Part shown: positions 24,105-36,560 of the stretch, piece after piece
Numbering within the stretch: the first letter of the stretch is position 1
Layout: every line of letters starts with the position of its first letter
Origin: Nautilus pompilius
Lineage: Eukaryota > Mollusca > Cephalopoda > Nautilida > Nautilidae
Reading direction: 5' to 3'
NCBI GenBank assembly: GCA_018389105.1
Contig: JACATO010000998.1
Span: 496,001 to 560,000 of the forward strand
DNA: 64,000 nt
Notes under the pieces: model-generated
Seen by the model: only the letters and a program-made list of their open reading frames with translations
The model's database searches: none
Told to the model about the DNA's origin: nothing
Position numbers and translations under genes: made by a program

Positions 24105-27100
24105 TTAAGAAAAATTGGCTTTATTACAGTATAGTGAAGTACTGTCACTGGGTGTGATCTGCTGAGCTGCAAAAGATGACATCAATTCAAATGGCACAGG
24201 GAACCTCTCAACGTCTCTCTTTCCAATTATCACATGCTGTAAATAAACAGACCCATATTTGAGAACTCTCCAATAAAATAATTAATTAGGCTTAGGGAGA
24301 GGTATTTTGAGTAGGTAAGCCTTTAGCCAAAGTTTTTTTCTTTAAAGAGAAGAATGAGTTTTAAAGTCAGTCTGTTGTGTAGTGGTTAATGCCGAGTATC
24401 TGGGCATACATAGTACCTACACCTCAAGATGGCAGTGAAGAAGCAGAGAAGTTTCATTTTTTAAATTTGTTTTATAATATTAATTAAGAAAGAAGTTTAT
24501 TATTGTTTTCCTGAATCCTGAAATCATCAACGTTAAATTTGTCTCACCTGCGTCATTTGTTTAGTAAGCCTAATTCATCAGACCAAAAAATATATGCTTG
24601 AAACCACCACATAAATATACTGACAGTTTTTCAAGACCTGTCTCCTTTAATGGTTTGGAACACCGTTTACCGAAACAAGAGCCGCAATGTCACTTGGCAT
24701 AGAACTCTCGAGACGATGAACAGTGAATAATGCATGGAGCCAATTAGGCAGAGAATCATGATTCCAGATGTTTCACAAGTTCATTCTACAGACGCCGAAT
24801 TGGACTGAGATCCAGGGAATGAAGTCTATGTCGTGTTCCTCAAACTATAAATGCACAATTTGAATGGGACAAATGTCGACTAAAAACTATCCGTCCTCAA
24901 CAGGGTACAAATGGAACTACCATGGATACACTTGGACGGAAATAACGCTGAGAGCTAAACTTTGGCATTCATTTTGATTTCTAAAGAAACTATAGAGCCA
25001 AGGGTGGGCTAAGCAAGCATTCTCTATACGATGACTCCGCCACCGGAGGCCTAACCAGTTGGAACCACAGAAAGAGGTTGAGTGATTTAAGTGTTCTACA
25101 AATCTGTGCAACAAAATAAGGAGTAATGCGTGCATCTCTGGTCAGACCGCACCGCTTTTTACCGACCCTTCTTAGGTCAATGGCTGGTTTCTTTACAGCG
25201 TAGAGGCGTCGTCTGATCTTGGTGACTGTGGTCAATGGTTAACTCAGTGGTCTCCTACTGCCGTGGTTCATTGATTGCGCTGATCTTCGCGAGGTGCGGC
25301 TGGGTGTGGGTGTTTTTCTTCAGGCGTTGAATGAATCCGTTAATATGAGTGTTGTTTGACATCGATAGGACATTACAATCCTGTTTAACTGCTCTTCCTC
25401 TTCGCCAGTACACGCTTGCGCCCACATTTATCCACCATAGCCGAACGTTTGGGTCAATTTGTTTCCACTGCTGATAAACTCGCATGACCGATACTTTAGA
25501 GCAGCTTATCAATGGAACTGCCATTCGCAAGTTACACGCCAACAGTTGGTTGAGTATTTACGAGCCCCCTGGTGTGGAAGACCATCCAAAACGTTGAGAC
25601 AATTTACAAAACGACGTCTCGAGTACACGGAGAACCGTGTGATCAAACAGAAATGCTCCGAATCTAATAAATAATACTACTTTATTATATACTAAAAAGG
25701 TCTACAGAGTGGAAGGTGAGAAGGTTCAGTGGCAACGTTTATCGTATACTGCAAGAAATTAGATTTGTATTAAAGAATTGAAAAGACAGTGCATTATGCT
25801 ACAGTTGTTTTTAAAATCCATATCGGTTTACCTTTGGAACTAGAGAAATATGGTGTGTTTCTGATTGCCTTTGGTGTACCAAGTGTTCGCAGTCACTTGT
25901 CAAATTAACCAATAACCAAGTACATAGATAAACAGAACTACTAACGTACGTACCGTCAATGGAGCGTGGAGGCAGATGTGAGGAATCACAAACACAGAAC
26001 GATCCTGAATAGTAGTTCGGAGATTGCAATCTCCAAGAGTTGTCAAGGAAGCCACTGAAAAAAAAGCACAAAGGCAGTAATAATAAAATTTCAAAGAATT
26101 CCAATGTTTTTTTTTTTTTTGCAGTGTAAAGTTGATGATCATTAATGAAAATTAAAATTGCAACAATCGAAAAATTCATCTTTTTTGACACTCGTGTTAA
26201 TTTTCATCCTTTTCATCTTTTCTATCTGGTTATAAGAAATGGATAAATACCAGCTAAAGGAACACTGGGATTAATTTGATATCAAGCAGGAACGAAGATA
26301 AAATTATCAAACACAGTTATTTAGGTAGAGTGAGTAGTGTGTTTTTGTGTGGGGGGTATGTGTGTTGGATTCATGAGACACCGAAACGTTAAAACATGAA
26401 AGTTTGTAGTCTGAAACAAGTGACAATTAGCAAAACAATCTTATAATGCGATCTTCGTATTCTCTGATCGAAATCTTACTATAAAGAGACCATCAAGTTA
26501 TTTCTTGCAGTTTCTGAGACAATGCCTGGAAGACTGTTACAGAGAATGGCAGCGGACATTGTGAACGTTCTCTGTAGCCATTTTAAAAAGTTCAAGCAGA
26601 AAAATACTATCACAATTTTGATTCAATAAACTGGCGTCGGTAACTTGACTGTTTACCATTTTATATTGCACTTCTTTATGTATCGATATCAGGAGAAACT
26701 GATTTTTTGGTCATTTTGGCATGACATTCCTTAATGTAAGCGCAATCTCTGGAAATGCATCGTCCATCACCCACTGCGCGCTTACACTTTTCGTTAACGC
26801 GTCACGGTTTTGGAATTATAAACAACCGACTGCAGGAAATAACTCTACGGTCACCAGGAATATTAAAGTTTATCGGTTACAGCAGATTGGATCATCTGGA
26901 TGTCGGAGAATCCCCGATGAACGAGTTGGTGTGAACCATGTGTAGATTCTGGTGTTTTCTAAGTTTTATTAACACAAATACACAAACAGAACCCTACTTG
27001 AGCTGGGTGGGTGCTACTGTGGTTGAAAACTAACCAAGGAATGCTGAGTTTATTACAGTGTGATTATTGTAATAATGGATGTTGGTAAATGTATTTGTAC

Positions 27101-30100
27101 CTTTACAGGTGATTACATATCTACATATCTGAGTGCTGGTCCATAAAAAATAAGATTTCAAGAATTTTGTTCCAAAATTTACTAGAATTATTACTGGTTA
27201 ACATATAAATAAGCATACAGCCATTAATTGCAATTGTAATAAAATTTTCAAACATATATTGAATAATAATATTTACTATTTTTAGTTACTGGCATCCGGC
27301 TTTTAATAACCTCTTATTTTGAAAACCAATCAAAACAGTTTGAATATTTTTTTGTTTTGTTTTGTGATAATTATTTCTTATATGTAAAATGTTATTGCAC
27401 GACGATGTCCATAAAGGCTTCTACAATTAGAAAATGTAATTAAAATTCAAAATTTTTAGATAGAGAGAAAACCCAAAGATGAGACCAAAAAGCAACATGA
27501 AACAAAAAACTGTTTTTTGCCACAGAAACGAAATACAGAGTTAGTATTTATGCTCCAGAGGGCCCTTCAGAACATAGACAACAGAAGGAAGACAAAAGAC
27601 ACGATAACTGAGGGCTCCAATGTAGAAGCCACGAATAATACAACAGACAGGTACTGACACTGATATATCAGATCGTTACAAAAGTTTTTGTCAACTTTAT
27701 ATTATGTTAATTTGGGGTTCATTTTTTGCATGCTTGTGAAGGTGTATGTAGATAAGTTATATATCGTTTTGTAGCGTGTGCTTTGGCATATATTATGCAA
27801 AACCTTCCTTTTTTAAAAAATCATACCACTTTTAGTTGTTTCAGGGTTCTCAGTGAAGCATGGATGAAAAAGTATTTCGTGCCATTTTGCTTCACAAGTT
27901 CAAACCAGGCCTCAAAGCGAGCGAGGCGACTCGTGACATTAAGTAGGCACGGGGCGCGGACACAGCAAATGAGTGCACAGTACAACGATGGTTTGTAAAG
28001 TTTCGATCAGGAGATGCGAGCCTCGAAGATGAGGAATGTAGCAGACGTCCTTCCAGTTGTGATGGCAATCGTCTGAAAGCCTCAGTTGAAGCCGATCCAA
28101 GAAGAACAGTGCGAGAAATTGCTGGAGAGGTTGACGTAAGCACTGCAAGTGTTTCCGGCATCTTGACGCAATCGGCCAGGTGGGAAGCTTGACAAGTGGG
28201 TGCCTCACGAGTTGAATGAACAACAACAAAATCATCGATTGAAGATCTGCTCTTCGCTTGCCATAAGAAACAAAAACGACCCATTTATTGACCAAATCAT
28301 TACGTGTGATGAAAAATGGATTCTTTACGACAATCGCAAACGATCAGCACAACGGTTCGACAGGGACAAGGCGCCTAACCAGATTCCAAAACCCAGCCTC
28401 CACCCAAAGAAGGTCATGGTCACTGTCTGCTGGACAGAAACTGCTGTCATCCACTATAACTTCTTGCAAACGGGCGAAGCCATTACAGCAATGAGAAGAC
28501 ACAGATTAAAATAATAATGAACAGGTGATGGAAAGGACGTCTGAAACTGTAAAGCTGGTTGGTAATCGAGGAACTGGATAATTTGTCGTTAGATGATGAG
28601 AATTGTCTAATATTGCTCATACTGCTCAGCAATCGGTTGTTAAAGATACATTTGAACAAAATAGTGAAGAAAAGTCAAGGGTTTGAGGCTTGATTACCAT
28701 TAATATAAAAAAAACAGTGATGAACCACTGCATCATTAATTAAGACGACTATAGCAGGCAAGTATGGGAAGCCGGCATGTTTACTGTACAGCTGAACACA
28801 ACGTGAGACATTTCGGTGAAGGTCTAGTGCCCGTTATAATTCAGTAAGTGAACAAAGGTATCCATGGAAAAGTCTCCAGCTGCAGTCAAGCGAACAGATC
28901 CCACAGAAGAGAGAGAATCTTGAACTTCTGAAAAAAGTACTGTAGAAAAATGGCCTGGCATACCTTAATGCATCACTAATGAGCAGCAAATATTGTAGAA
29001 TATAAAGCGGCTTTTAAACTTGTATAAGTAACTTATCACCGGAACAAATTCAAGTCTGACGTTATAGCTATATATTAAATTCTCGTGATTGGTGATGAAA
29101 CTAAATCACTTGGTGCTGCGACTTCACACTTTTCTCTGTAAAATGGGGATTACTGTATTTTTTAGAGAATTTTATAAAAGAAAGGATGTATGGGCAGTCC
29201 GCATCAGCTGTCACCATTCCCACTGGCGAAACAAGTTGGTTGGAGAAGAATGCAGCACTGACAAAAACATGTGATTCAGCGAAAAACAGCCAAAGTTTGA
29301 TATACGTTGATGTAATTCTCTCCCTAAATACGACTGGAAGAATCAAAAGAAATTTTGTCCGAATTGCAAGTAAACGTTAATCTCACAACGATGAGCTTTT
29401 AAAATATCAAATAATAATGCCCGAATTTATTTATTTACCCAACTTTAAATTAGCGTTTTTATATAGATATCTGCAAACAGTTGGGATAAATCTGCTACAA
29501 GCACACACCGGTTGACAATGGATATTCTGGATCAATTGGAAAAGGTACAGCGAGAGAGTGAAGGGGTGAAAACTAGAGTTACTGACTTAATTGATCTGGC
29601 AACAGATGAATTATAGAAATGAAGCCAACAAGAAAATATTTTCATCCAGGAGTTCTTTGCAAAAAAAAAATCTATGTGAAAGGAAAAGGATACTAGAGGA
29701 ATAACATCTGAAAAACCATTTGGTGATGTTTTTAGAGGTTTTGCAGACACAACTATTGAAAGTTTAAAAGCAAGATTCAGAAAACTGTCATTTTATAGAA
29801 TTAAAGTCTAGAAAAGCATCTTTGCCTCGTGATATACATCAAAAGTGAATGGAGCTTTTGTGAATTTGATGAACAAATAACAAAAGAACATTTGCAATCA
29901 AAATTTGTAACTTTGGCAAATAACTGCGGCAGGCTGAAAGTTCACTACTCGAAGAATGCATCTCGAACAACCTTGAGGCGAGTGTTGATAACGCAGACCT
30001 CAGAATTATGGAAAACTGAGAGCTGGAGTAGGATGAGACGTAGTCTGGGTTTGCTTTACTCTGGATCGCAACTTGTTCAGAGAGGCGTGTAAAAACGTAG

Positions 30101-33100
30101 GCCAGGCGTTGTGCTAATACCTCCGAACACTAGCAGCTATATGCGAAAAAGGTTTTCCAACACTCAAATGTATCTATAATAGGCTGAAGAAAACCATACT
30201 CTGAGTGCTGATCACTTGGAAGCATTTCTTTTGATGGCCGTAGGAAAAGTTATTCCATACTGTATGTGGTGGAATTACTGATATTGTATCATTGAAAAGT
30301 ACAATTTTACGAAAGAATCTATAACTGTAATAACCTGGTAATAGTATTATCACCATTTTCAGACGCTGTCATACAAAAGAATTTCCATTTTGGTACTATT
30401 GTTTAATGAATGTTTTAAGTTCTTGTGTAAATAAGCTGTACATAGAATTGTACAGTACGCTGTATTTATAAATACATTTCATGAAACTATAACATAAAGC
30501 CGTGAATTCTTTGTAATTTTCCTACAAATGACCATAACAATAACTAAAGTATGAATGGATTTACAGAAAATTAAGTTAAAGTCTACTGTCGTATAGGCGA
30601 CACCATTTCAAGAAAATTTTCTAGGACCTTACAGCCAGTGAAAAAATTAATTTAATGGTTCCCTATATACCGGCATATTTATTTAATCATTTTATGTTAA
30701 CTAATTGCAAATACATTAATAACAAATTTTAAAATCTATAATATATTTACTTATACAGAGCCTCACAATAATGATTTGAACACCATCAATTTCTTACTTG
30801 TACAATGATTGCTCTTTATTTTCAGTATTTGATAACAGTTTTCTACCATCAGGTGGCTCACTTATGTCTAGGCATGGAATATAAACGTTGGCAGGTATTC
30901 ATACCTTGTTTAATAGAGTTCATAGGTTTCCAGGAAGGACATAGGAGTCCATTCTGTCTTCCAAGTTGGAGTTGTTATTTATGAATAATATGATGCTCTA
31001 TCTTCGTGTATGATATGGTGATTATATTCAAAGAATCCTTAATCATATAGGCAGCAGAGTTTTCCAAAAGATGGATATGCAACCAGTGGGGCTGAGGGCC
31101 CAAGTTCTAATCCCGGTCAAGATAGGCTCGATTTCACATAAGCATGGGTTTTTTTTCCTCTTTTTCTTCATCAACCAGCCATCTTGGTTTCTTCCCACAT
31201 CTAACAAAGATTGTTCCGGTAGGGTTTTCTTCGCAAGCATGTGCTATAGATTCCACAGGTAGTTTTTGACTACTGCTTGAGAGCTTCCCCAAACATACAT
31301 AAGTAATTACTGGCACGGTCATCGAGGCTAATAATAGCGCATTCCCCCATTCCATAGCATATCCTTAGACCTTGAAAGTCAGGACGAGTCACCAAAAAAG
31401 AAGGAAAATGTTTCTCTGAGATCTTAAAGGCTTTCGTAGTTTTTTTCACCATTACATTTGTTCGATCACTGTTATACTTACAGTCATTATGTAGAGTGTA
31501 CTGGGTTTCTAACAGTGGCAAGCAGTCTTTTACAGTCAGTAAAACGTTTACTTTCATGTGTCCAATATGGTAGTGATAGGCTGCAGCCTCCATTTTGTCT
31601 TGGTCAGCACCAAAGTGAAGATGGCCACTGAACTTAGCATGAGCTGCAAATATCAGACAAGGAAAAAGAAACAACTCAGTTGGTACAGAAGGAAAAATTG
31701 GCAGTTAAACAGCAAATTTATAGGTTTTGTAGTTTTTATCAAATAATAAAAACAACTGAAAGAAGCAAAACATTTTAAACAATATTAAAAGTTCTTTTAA
31801 TGTTAAAATAAAAGTGAAAGAGTGAAGTAGAATATTGTCTTCCGTATACTGCTTGTAGCATCTTTAAACCCCACTACCCTTCGGATCTATATTAAGTTGA
31901 TCAATAGGGGCTGCGATACTTATTACCTTTCTTATTAATGCAACCCTTCGTGACGACCAGATCCCTGTATCTCTCCAATCCCACGTATTTGGTGTCGCAA
32001 GTGTGGTAATTAAATAAACAGTCGATTTAGTACAAATACTGACTAGTGCTGAACTGGGGTGCATAATTAGGGTAAAAACGTACGAGGTGTATAGAGGGTC
32101 AAAGAAGAAAGAAAGGATCAAAGTTGTGAAATAGGTAAGCAAGAATAAAGAGGTATCTTTTATATTTGGAAAAATGAAAAATAGAAAATTATTATTACTA
32201 GTATTGTATTAAACCACTGCGTCCTTTTTTGGGAGTTTGGGGAAAAAAGACAAACATTTGGCCAGGACAAGCTTAAATCAAGCGAGCTGGTACAACCTGC
32301 TTGTAACTTAACATTTTCAAACGTTTAGGCAGAATCTATCAATCCCTACAGCCTGTACCCCAGAAACGAGTCAACGGAACCCTAAATCAAAAGCTGACTA
32401 TGTCACATGACCAAACGTGGCCTCTTGGCGCATTGTTTAGGAATTTTATAACAATACGAGAGCCAAAACATTACAGCCATACTTTAATACAGACAAATTC
32501 TGTGCCGTAATTGACAGGGTGTGCAGTGAGGAGCTCAAGGACGAGAACAATTGTACTTATGGTTTTGATGTAGGAAGAAAGTTTGGTAGGTTTTTATTAA
32601 ATCAGCCTCCTGGGTGGAAAAGGGAGAGAAGGGGAAAGCTGTTTCCGGCGGAACGATTAACAGCTGACAGCCAAGGTGGAATCGACGGATCTTTGGTTTA
32701 TTACGGAGAACATAAAAATCAGGGACTTACTACTTAATAGCTAAAATTAAATACAAAGAATTACTTTAAAAGGTATCAATGCAAACAGTAAGTTTTAAGA
32801 GAAATCGAAAAACTGCCAATGAAACATAGTTTAGCAATGGATTTCCTTAGAAAGAGTAAACAGAAATTACAGTACAGTATATATATTAGTGTACACTAGA
32901 GGCCAAACTTAATGTACTGTCTTTGTTTTAAAACGAAATCTTGAATAAGCCGAGTAAGCTTTGTTTTATCATTGATGGTGATTCTTCTTCAAACGTGTAA
33001 CACTCCATTAAGAGCCGGTTACTGAACATTTTAAATTAAGCGATTACCAAAAGAGTCCGTTCGACAGAGAGACGTGTCGTCTACTATATTTTTACCTGCT

Positions 33101-33783
33101 GTAGCCTTGGGATGGATTAAACCATAACTTACGATACAAGCACTGGTTGAATGAGTTCTTGGCTAACATTTTGATGCAATGTCCGTTTTGGTGATGATAT
33201 ACAAATCCCTAAAAGAAAAACAGTAAACGGATTCCAGCAAAATAATGAAGTTGACTAACAAGTTCTCAACTAAGACATTTAAAGAAGAAAAGAACATAAC
33301 GACAGTAGGTCCTTTTAAAGGCCACCAAAATCTGACGAAAGATCCGAATGAAGAAGAAAGGAAGCTGTTTTCATCTTGCAGGTTGCATAAACATATTTAC
33401 TGACTACGTATAGATTTTTAGTTGTTATACGAAATTTTATGGATGCTTTCTTGCTGTCTTACTTGTGATTTTCGAGCTCTCAAGTTTTTGCTAATTTCAA
33501 ATTTAAAATTAAAAAACTTTTAAATTCTTTAAAATCAGTTCGCTGGCTAATGACCTCAGAATTTGCCTACTAAACTCAGAAATTTAATCTTTTAAAAGAA
33601 ATACAGTTAAAATAATATATATAAAAATCACACATTTTACATAAACCTGTTGGAAGATGTAATTTATTAATTTGTGTAATTCTGTAAACGTAAAAGTAAC
33701 AAACTTTTACTACTGATAACTTTAAACTTCACAGAATTGGAATTGGTGTTAAGAGTCTGAATTTTATGTATTTTAATGTCGTT

Positions 33784-33819
<36 letters not shown>

Positions 33820-36304
33820 GTGGGGTCGAGCTACCACCTGTGTGCGCAGGTGTTAATGGATGATTAGAAGAATTGCTATCTTGGTAGACAGTTTGCTCGC
33901 TTCAAACACTTTTTCAGGATAACCTGACCAATGTTCTCTCTCTAATGTCAGCTATTATACTTTTAATTTACAGGTTTATTACACAGTTTATAAGATGGAG
34001 CCCTTTCTGAAGACAGAATTTCAAAATCAGAAATATCTCAGACTTTTTGTTGCCCTTTATTCAACTGAACTGAGCGGAAAACCATTTATTTAGCAAAGCA
34101 GGAGACAGTGATGATCCGTGGTATCGGTCGTATCGTGTTTAATCACTGAATACAATGAACAAATTTGGAAGGGTCTCCTCCTGATGGAATAAAACACAAG
34201 TTAGTGTAACAATGTTTAAGGATTATTGTATATCCTGTCTGCGGTACCCGGTGAAGCACGGGAGAAAATGGCTTTTATAAAAGTGGTTTCAATCTGAAAA
34301 AACATAAATTTTATTATATTGAACTTTCATCCTGTGCTACCATCATTATAATTTAAGGCTGCTAGGTCGCCTATTTTGAATGAGTGCATCGAAGTAAGGG
34401 TAATCTCGTCCAGATTCTGTAGTACCTACCCTCAGAATCTGGGGTCTCTGGGTGCAATTGACCGGCCGTGAAAGAGTAACAACCACTTGAAAACGTATTA
34501 AAAATATTTATTTGTTCAACGGGCTCTACAATGAATAATACCGCTGTGATTATCCACTAAAGAGCATTATCCTGTGCGATAAGTGACTGCCGACTTCGAC
34601 AAAGAATCCTTACTATAATTCTTTACTTTTAGATGTTGGAGAAAGAAGCCAAAGTGTCCGAAGGAACTCAACCCTAGTAGTTCAGTAAACTAATCACTGG
34701 ATCACCGCCCACCGGCTTGTGATATTTAAAAAGTACAAGAAACAGTAAATGTTACTGAGAAACATTTCCCTCCTTTACGGCAATAGAAATATATATATAT
34801 ATTTCTATGACGTCAGTACAGAGAGAGAGAGAGAGAGAGAGATGACGTCAGTATAGGGAGAGAGAGGTTTTACTCTGCAATGGTCACTTACAGCATTCTT
34901 ATCGTGATAACTGGATACAATGAATACAGTAGGATCATTCCCGTTGACAAAAACAGCAACAACCCTGAATATAGACAACAGGCCCGCGGTGTGGTCAACG
35001 TGAATTGATGAGTTTGTCTGAAATTTAATTTAAGGAAAGAAATACAGGATTTATATAGTCTGAGCAAAAACAGTCACCAAATTCTCTTGGTTAACCATAT
35101 TTAAGAATACCGATGTTAATCTGACAAATGTTGCACCATGGATTCGTATCACATCATCTCATATTTACTTCCTTAAACAATAAGAATATAAATGGGTAAA
35201 ATTAACAGTGGTGGCCTGAATAATTGACATGGATTTCTTGGTTTCTTTGTGATAACAACATTAATTATAAAAAAAAATATTTGCTACTACATCCCTCTAT
35301 ACAGATACCACAACATGCATATAAGTAAATTAATGAATGTTTAACCAGTTGATGAGCAAGCTTTGGTGGAAATAACCTGATCATGCAGCTCATCTTATGG
35401 CAGGGTGTACAAGATGATAAACCAAATTGGCCTCGAGCGGAGTAAAGGAATCAGTAACACCATCCAGAATAACGGTTGTGCACCAAAGGTTTTAATTTTA
35501 AGAATAATGTTTACTCTAAGAATTAGATCCTCTAAATAATCAGGTTACCTCACGGAGAGGTAGGTAAACGTGCGATCTTCTGATTCTTTTCATTTATCAT
35601 GATTGATGATGTTTTCTTTCTTACTTCACAAGTCTCCATTCTGACTCTCGAGTTCTAAAGACACGTGACGGCAGTGAGCTATGATGGAAAGGTGAGTGGA
35701 CATCAGCCTCGGTTTGGCTGCCAAGAGCGAGAAGAAACCACGCTGCAAGAGGTCGCCGAACACAGATCCCCAGAGAAAACGAATACAGGGCCTCATTCGT
35801 GGTAGGCAGGCAGTCTACCTCCATATTTACAAAATAAAACTTTTTAAAATAAAAACATAAGAAAAAAATTGGAGGGAGGGTTAGGCCGTACAGATCAGAT
35901 TTTTCCTTTTTACATGCCTATCTGTAAGTAATTTCAGCTTAGTAGTTCATGTGCTGAGCCACAAGTAAAATCACTGACATTACATTTATTATTTAACAGA
36001 CTATGATAATGTTTAGTTTTATGATGGAGCAGATAAAAAAGACAGAAAAGGAAAACAGTCAGTGCACTAGAAAAATATTTCCACCATAAATAACTAAGAT
36101 ATATCAACATGAGACAGTATGATTCAAAAATGAAAACAGAAAATAAGATACAAATGTATTTGTGTTACTTACAAATGAATACTGATAACCGTTGCCGAGG
36201 TTAGTCGTCAACAATCTCTCTTCTCCTTCAAATAGGTCTGGGGCACAACACGACTCCGCTGTGCTGACCAGAACAGCAGCAAACAGAAGCAGAAGGGCAG
36301 CCAT
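24105..36304 (-). CDS. Ependymin-related secreted protein, unit A (6 exons, 242 aa)
   Basis: Exons on the minus strand: 36173-36304, 34892-35017, 33133-33208, 31482-31643, 25954-26054, 24105-24236. All five introns have GT..AG ends, in phases 0, 0, 1, 1 and 0. Exon 1 gives a signal peptide (MAALLLLFAAVLVSTAES) and then CCAPDLFEGEE, the family's C..P..FEG start. Exon 3 has NGHCIK..NQCL, exon 4 has TVKDCLPL, and exon 5 has DRSVFVIPHICLHAP, matching the ependymin order (C-x-K, then DC-[YL]-P, then the DPSVF-x-P-x-x-C end). The first sequon is N46-S-S. Ependymin-related proteins are secreted or lysosomal glycoproteins with a hydrophobic pocket; in molluscs they form expanded families. Oddity: a small deletion removes the normal stop in exon 6, adding 20 residues (AQQITPSDSTSLYCNKANFS). 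The family call is strong; the exact start of each exon follows from matching splice signals and the identical exon lengths in unit C. Confidence 0.86.
24120..24125 (-). terminator. AATAAA poly(A) signal lying inside the unit A reading frame
   Basis: The AATAAA used downstream of the stop in units B (38238-38243) and D (62590-62595) is here read as Asn-Lys near the end of the extended protein. The new TAA stop (24105-24107) lies only 13 to 15 nt past it, about where cleavage would fall. Confidence 0.6.
24360..24450 (+). mobile_element. SINE-like fragment in intron 5 of unit A
   Basis: GTGTAGTGGTTAATGCCGAG resembles a tRNA-derived A-box region. The same fragment lies at the same place in units B (38515-38575), C (49805-49880) and D (62890-62965), so it was present before the duplications. 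Confidence 0.45.
24640..25660 (-). mobile_element. Tc1-like transposon relic in intron 5 of unit A
   Basis: Minus-strand frames keep traces of a whole Tc1-type transposase in order. First comes a helix-turn-helix-like N-terminus (ACNLRMAVPLISCSKVSVMR, then VYQQWKQ), then a Lys/Arg-rich linker (RRLYAVKKPAID, KKRCGLTRDARI), then catalytic-half debris to about 24640. Stops and shifts are frequent. Recognisable copies sit at the equivalent site in units B, C and D. It has the same orientation as the host gene. Confidence 0.6.
27858..28497 (+). mobile_element. Mariner transposase pseudogene (HSMAR1/cecropia-like), in intron 4 of unit A only
   Basis: From an ATG at 27861 the frame gives MDEKVFRAILLHKFKPGLKA, then TVQRWFVKFRSGDASLEDEE, RRPS, VEADPRRTVREIAGEV and VSTASVSGIL. 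It resumes after a frameshift with LDKWVPHELNEQQ, CDEKWILYDNRKRSAQ, PKPSLHPKKVMVTVCW and VIHYNFL. This is a mariner transposase through the second catalytic region (CDEKW) up to about residue 215. There is a stop (TAG) after codon 27 and a frameshift near 28170, and the C-terminal third, including the last catalytic Asp, is missing. Units B and C lack it. Confidence 0.88.
28740..30260 (+). mobile_element. Decayed hAT-type transposase (ZMYM/DUF4371-like), in intron 4 of unit A only
   Basis: Plus-strand frames full of stops retain the family's landmarks in order. They begin with a Thr-Thr-x-Asp-Ile-Ser-Val-Lys region near 28795. FFREFYKRKDVWAV follows near 29160, then HWRNKLVGEECSTDKN and a NDELLKYQ ... 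FLYRYLQTVGINLLQAH block near 29380-29510. Last comes the hAT dimerisation tail near 30130-30230 (EKGFPTLK-like, then NRLKKT, then LEAFLLMAV). Tail and middle both being present shows a near full-length insertion that later decayed. It follows the mariner pseudogene directly, and neither is found in intron 4 of units B or C. Confidence 0.72.
30760..31350. repeat. Repeat block with tRNA-like (SINE) segment in intron 4, shared by units A, B and C
   Basis: The block next to exon 4 recurs at 42580-43730 (B) and 53690-54990 (C), recognisably similar though diverged. Inside it, AAGTTCTAATCCCGG (around 31109-31123) resembles a pol III B-box, followed by a T-rich stretch and CATCTTGGTTTCTTCCCACA, as in tRNA-derived SINEs. 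Confidence 0.45.
31482..34130. repeat. High-identity tract of unit A, paired with 55185-57930 of unit C
   Basis: From exon 4 through intron 3, exon 3 and part of intron 2, units A and C are nearly identical over long intron stretches, while the sequence on both sides is clearly diverged. Unit B is diverged throughout. Confidence 0.75.
33787..33819. repeat. (AAT)n microsatellite in intron 2 of unit A
   Basis: About 10 units. The same locus in unit C (57537-57612) has more than twenty, with interruptions; in unit B (near 45690) it is absent. Confidence 0.93.
34797..34868. repeat. GA microsatellite flanked by TGACGTCA motifs
   Basis: TATGACGTCAGTACA, then (GA)n, then ATGACGTCAGTATAGG and more GA. 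It is the inverse complement of the arrangement at 16290-16330. Confidence 0.85.
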
Positions 36305-36560
36305 TTTGTGCTGTGGTGTCTCTTGCTATCTAAAGTGAAGCAGAACTGAGAGACTGAACTCCACCTCAACAGAAATCAGACTAACGAGTGAAAGAGACCT
36401 GCGTCTGTGTTTTGCATTTTGATGCTTGCTGATTGACCATTTTTCTTATCCCGTGAATAAAACGAACGATAATATCCATTTGTTGGTTCCCATGATAACG
36501 AGGTCATCTCTTGTCAGTCCTTTGCTGTAACACGTGAAAGGTTTAAAGTAGATCACAAAA
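36305..36560 (-). promoter_or_regulatory. 5' leader and proximal promoter block of unit A
   Basis: The 255 bp before the ATG are strongly conserved with 47035-47300 (unit B) and 59594-59860 (unit C), including the leader next to the ATG and a distal segment around GATAATATCCATTTGTTGGT. This contrasts with the diverged sequence further upstream and suggests a functional promoter and 5' UTR. No TATA box is obvious. Confidence 0.5.

Noticed and set aside
31864-32142. 92-aa minus-strand frame, repeated at 55567-55974 as 135 aa
   Set aside because: It lies in intron 3 of units A and C and is shared because the DNA there is nearly identical; the two copies differ in where the frame opens and B lacks it.
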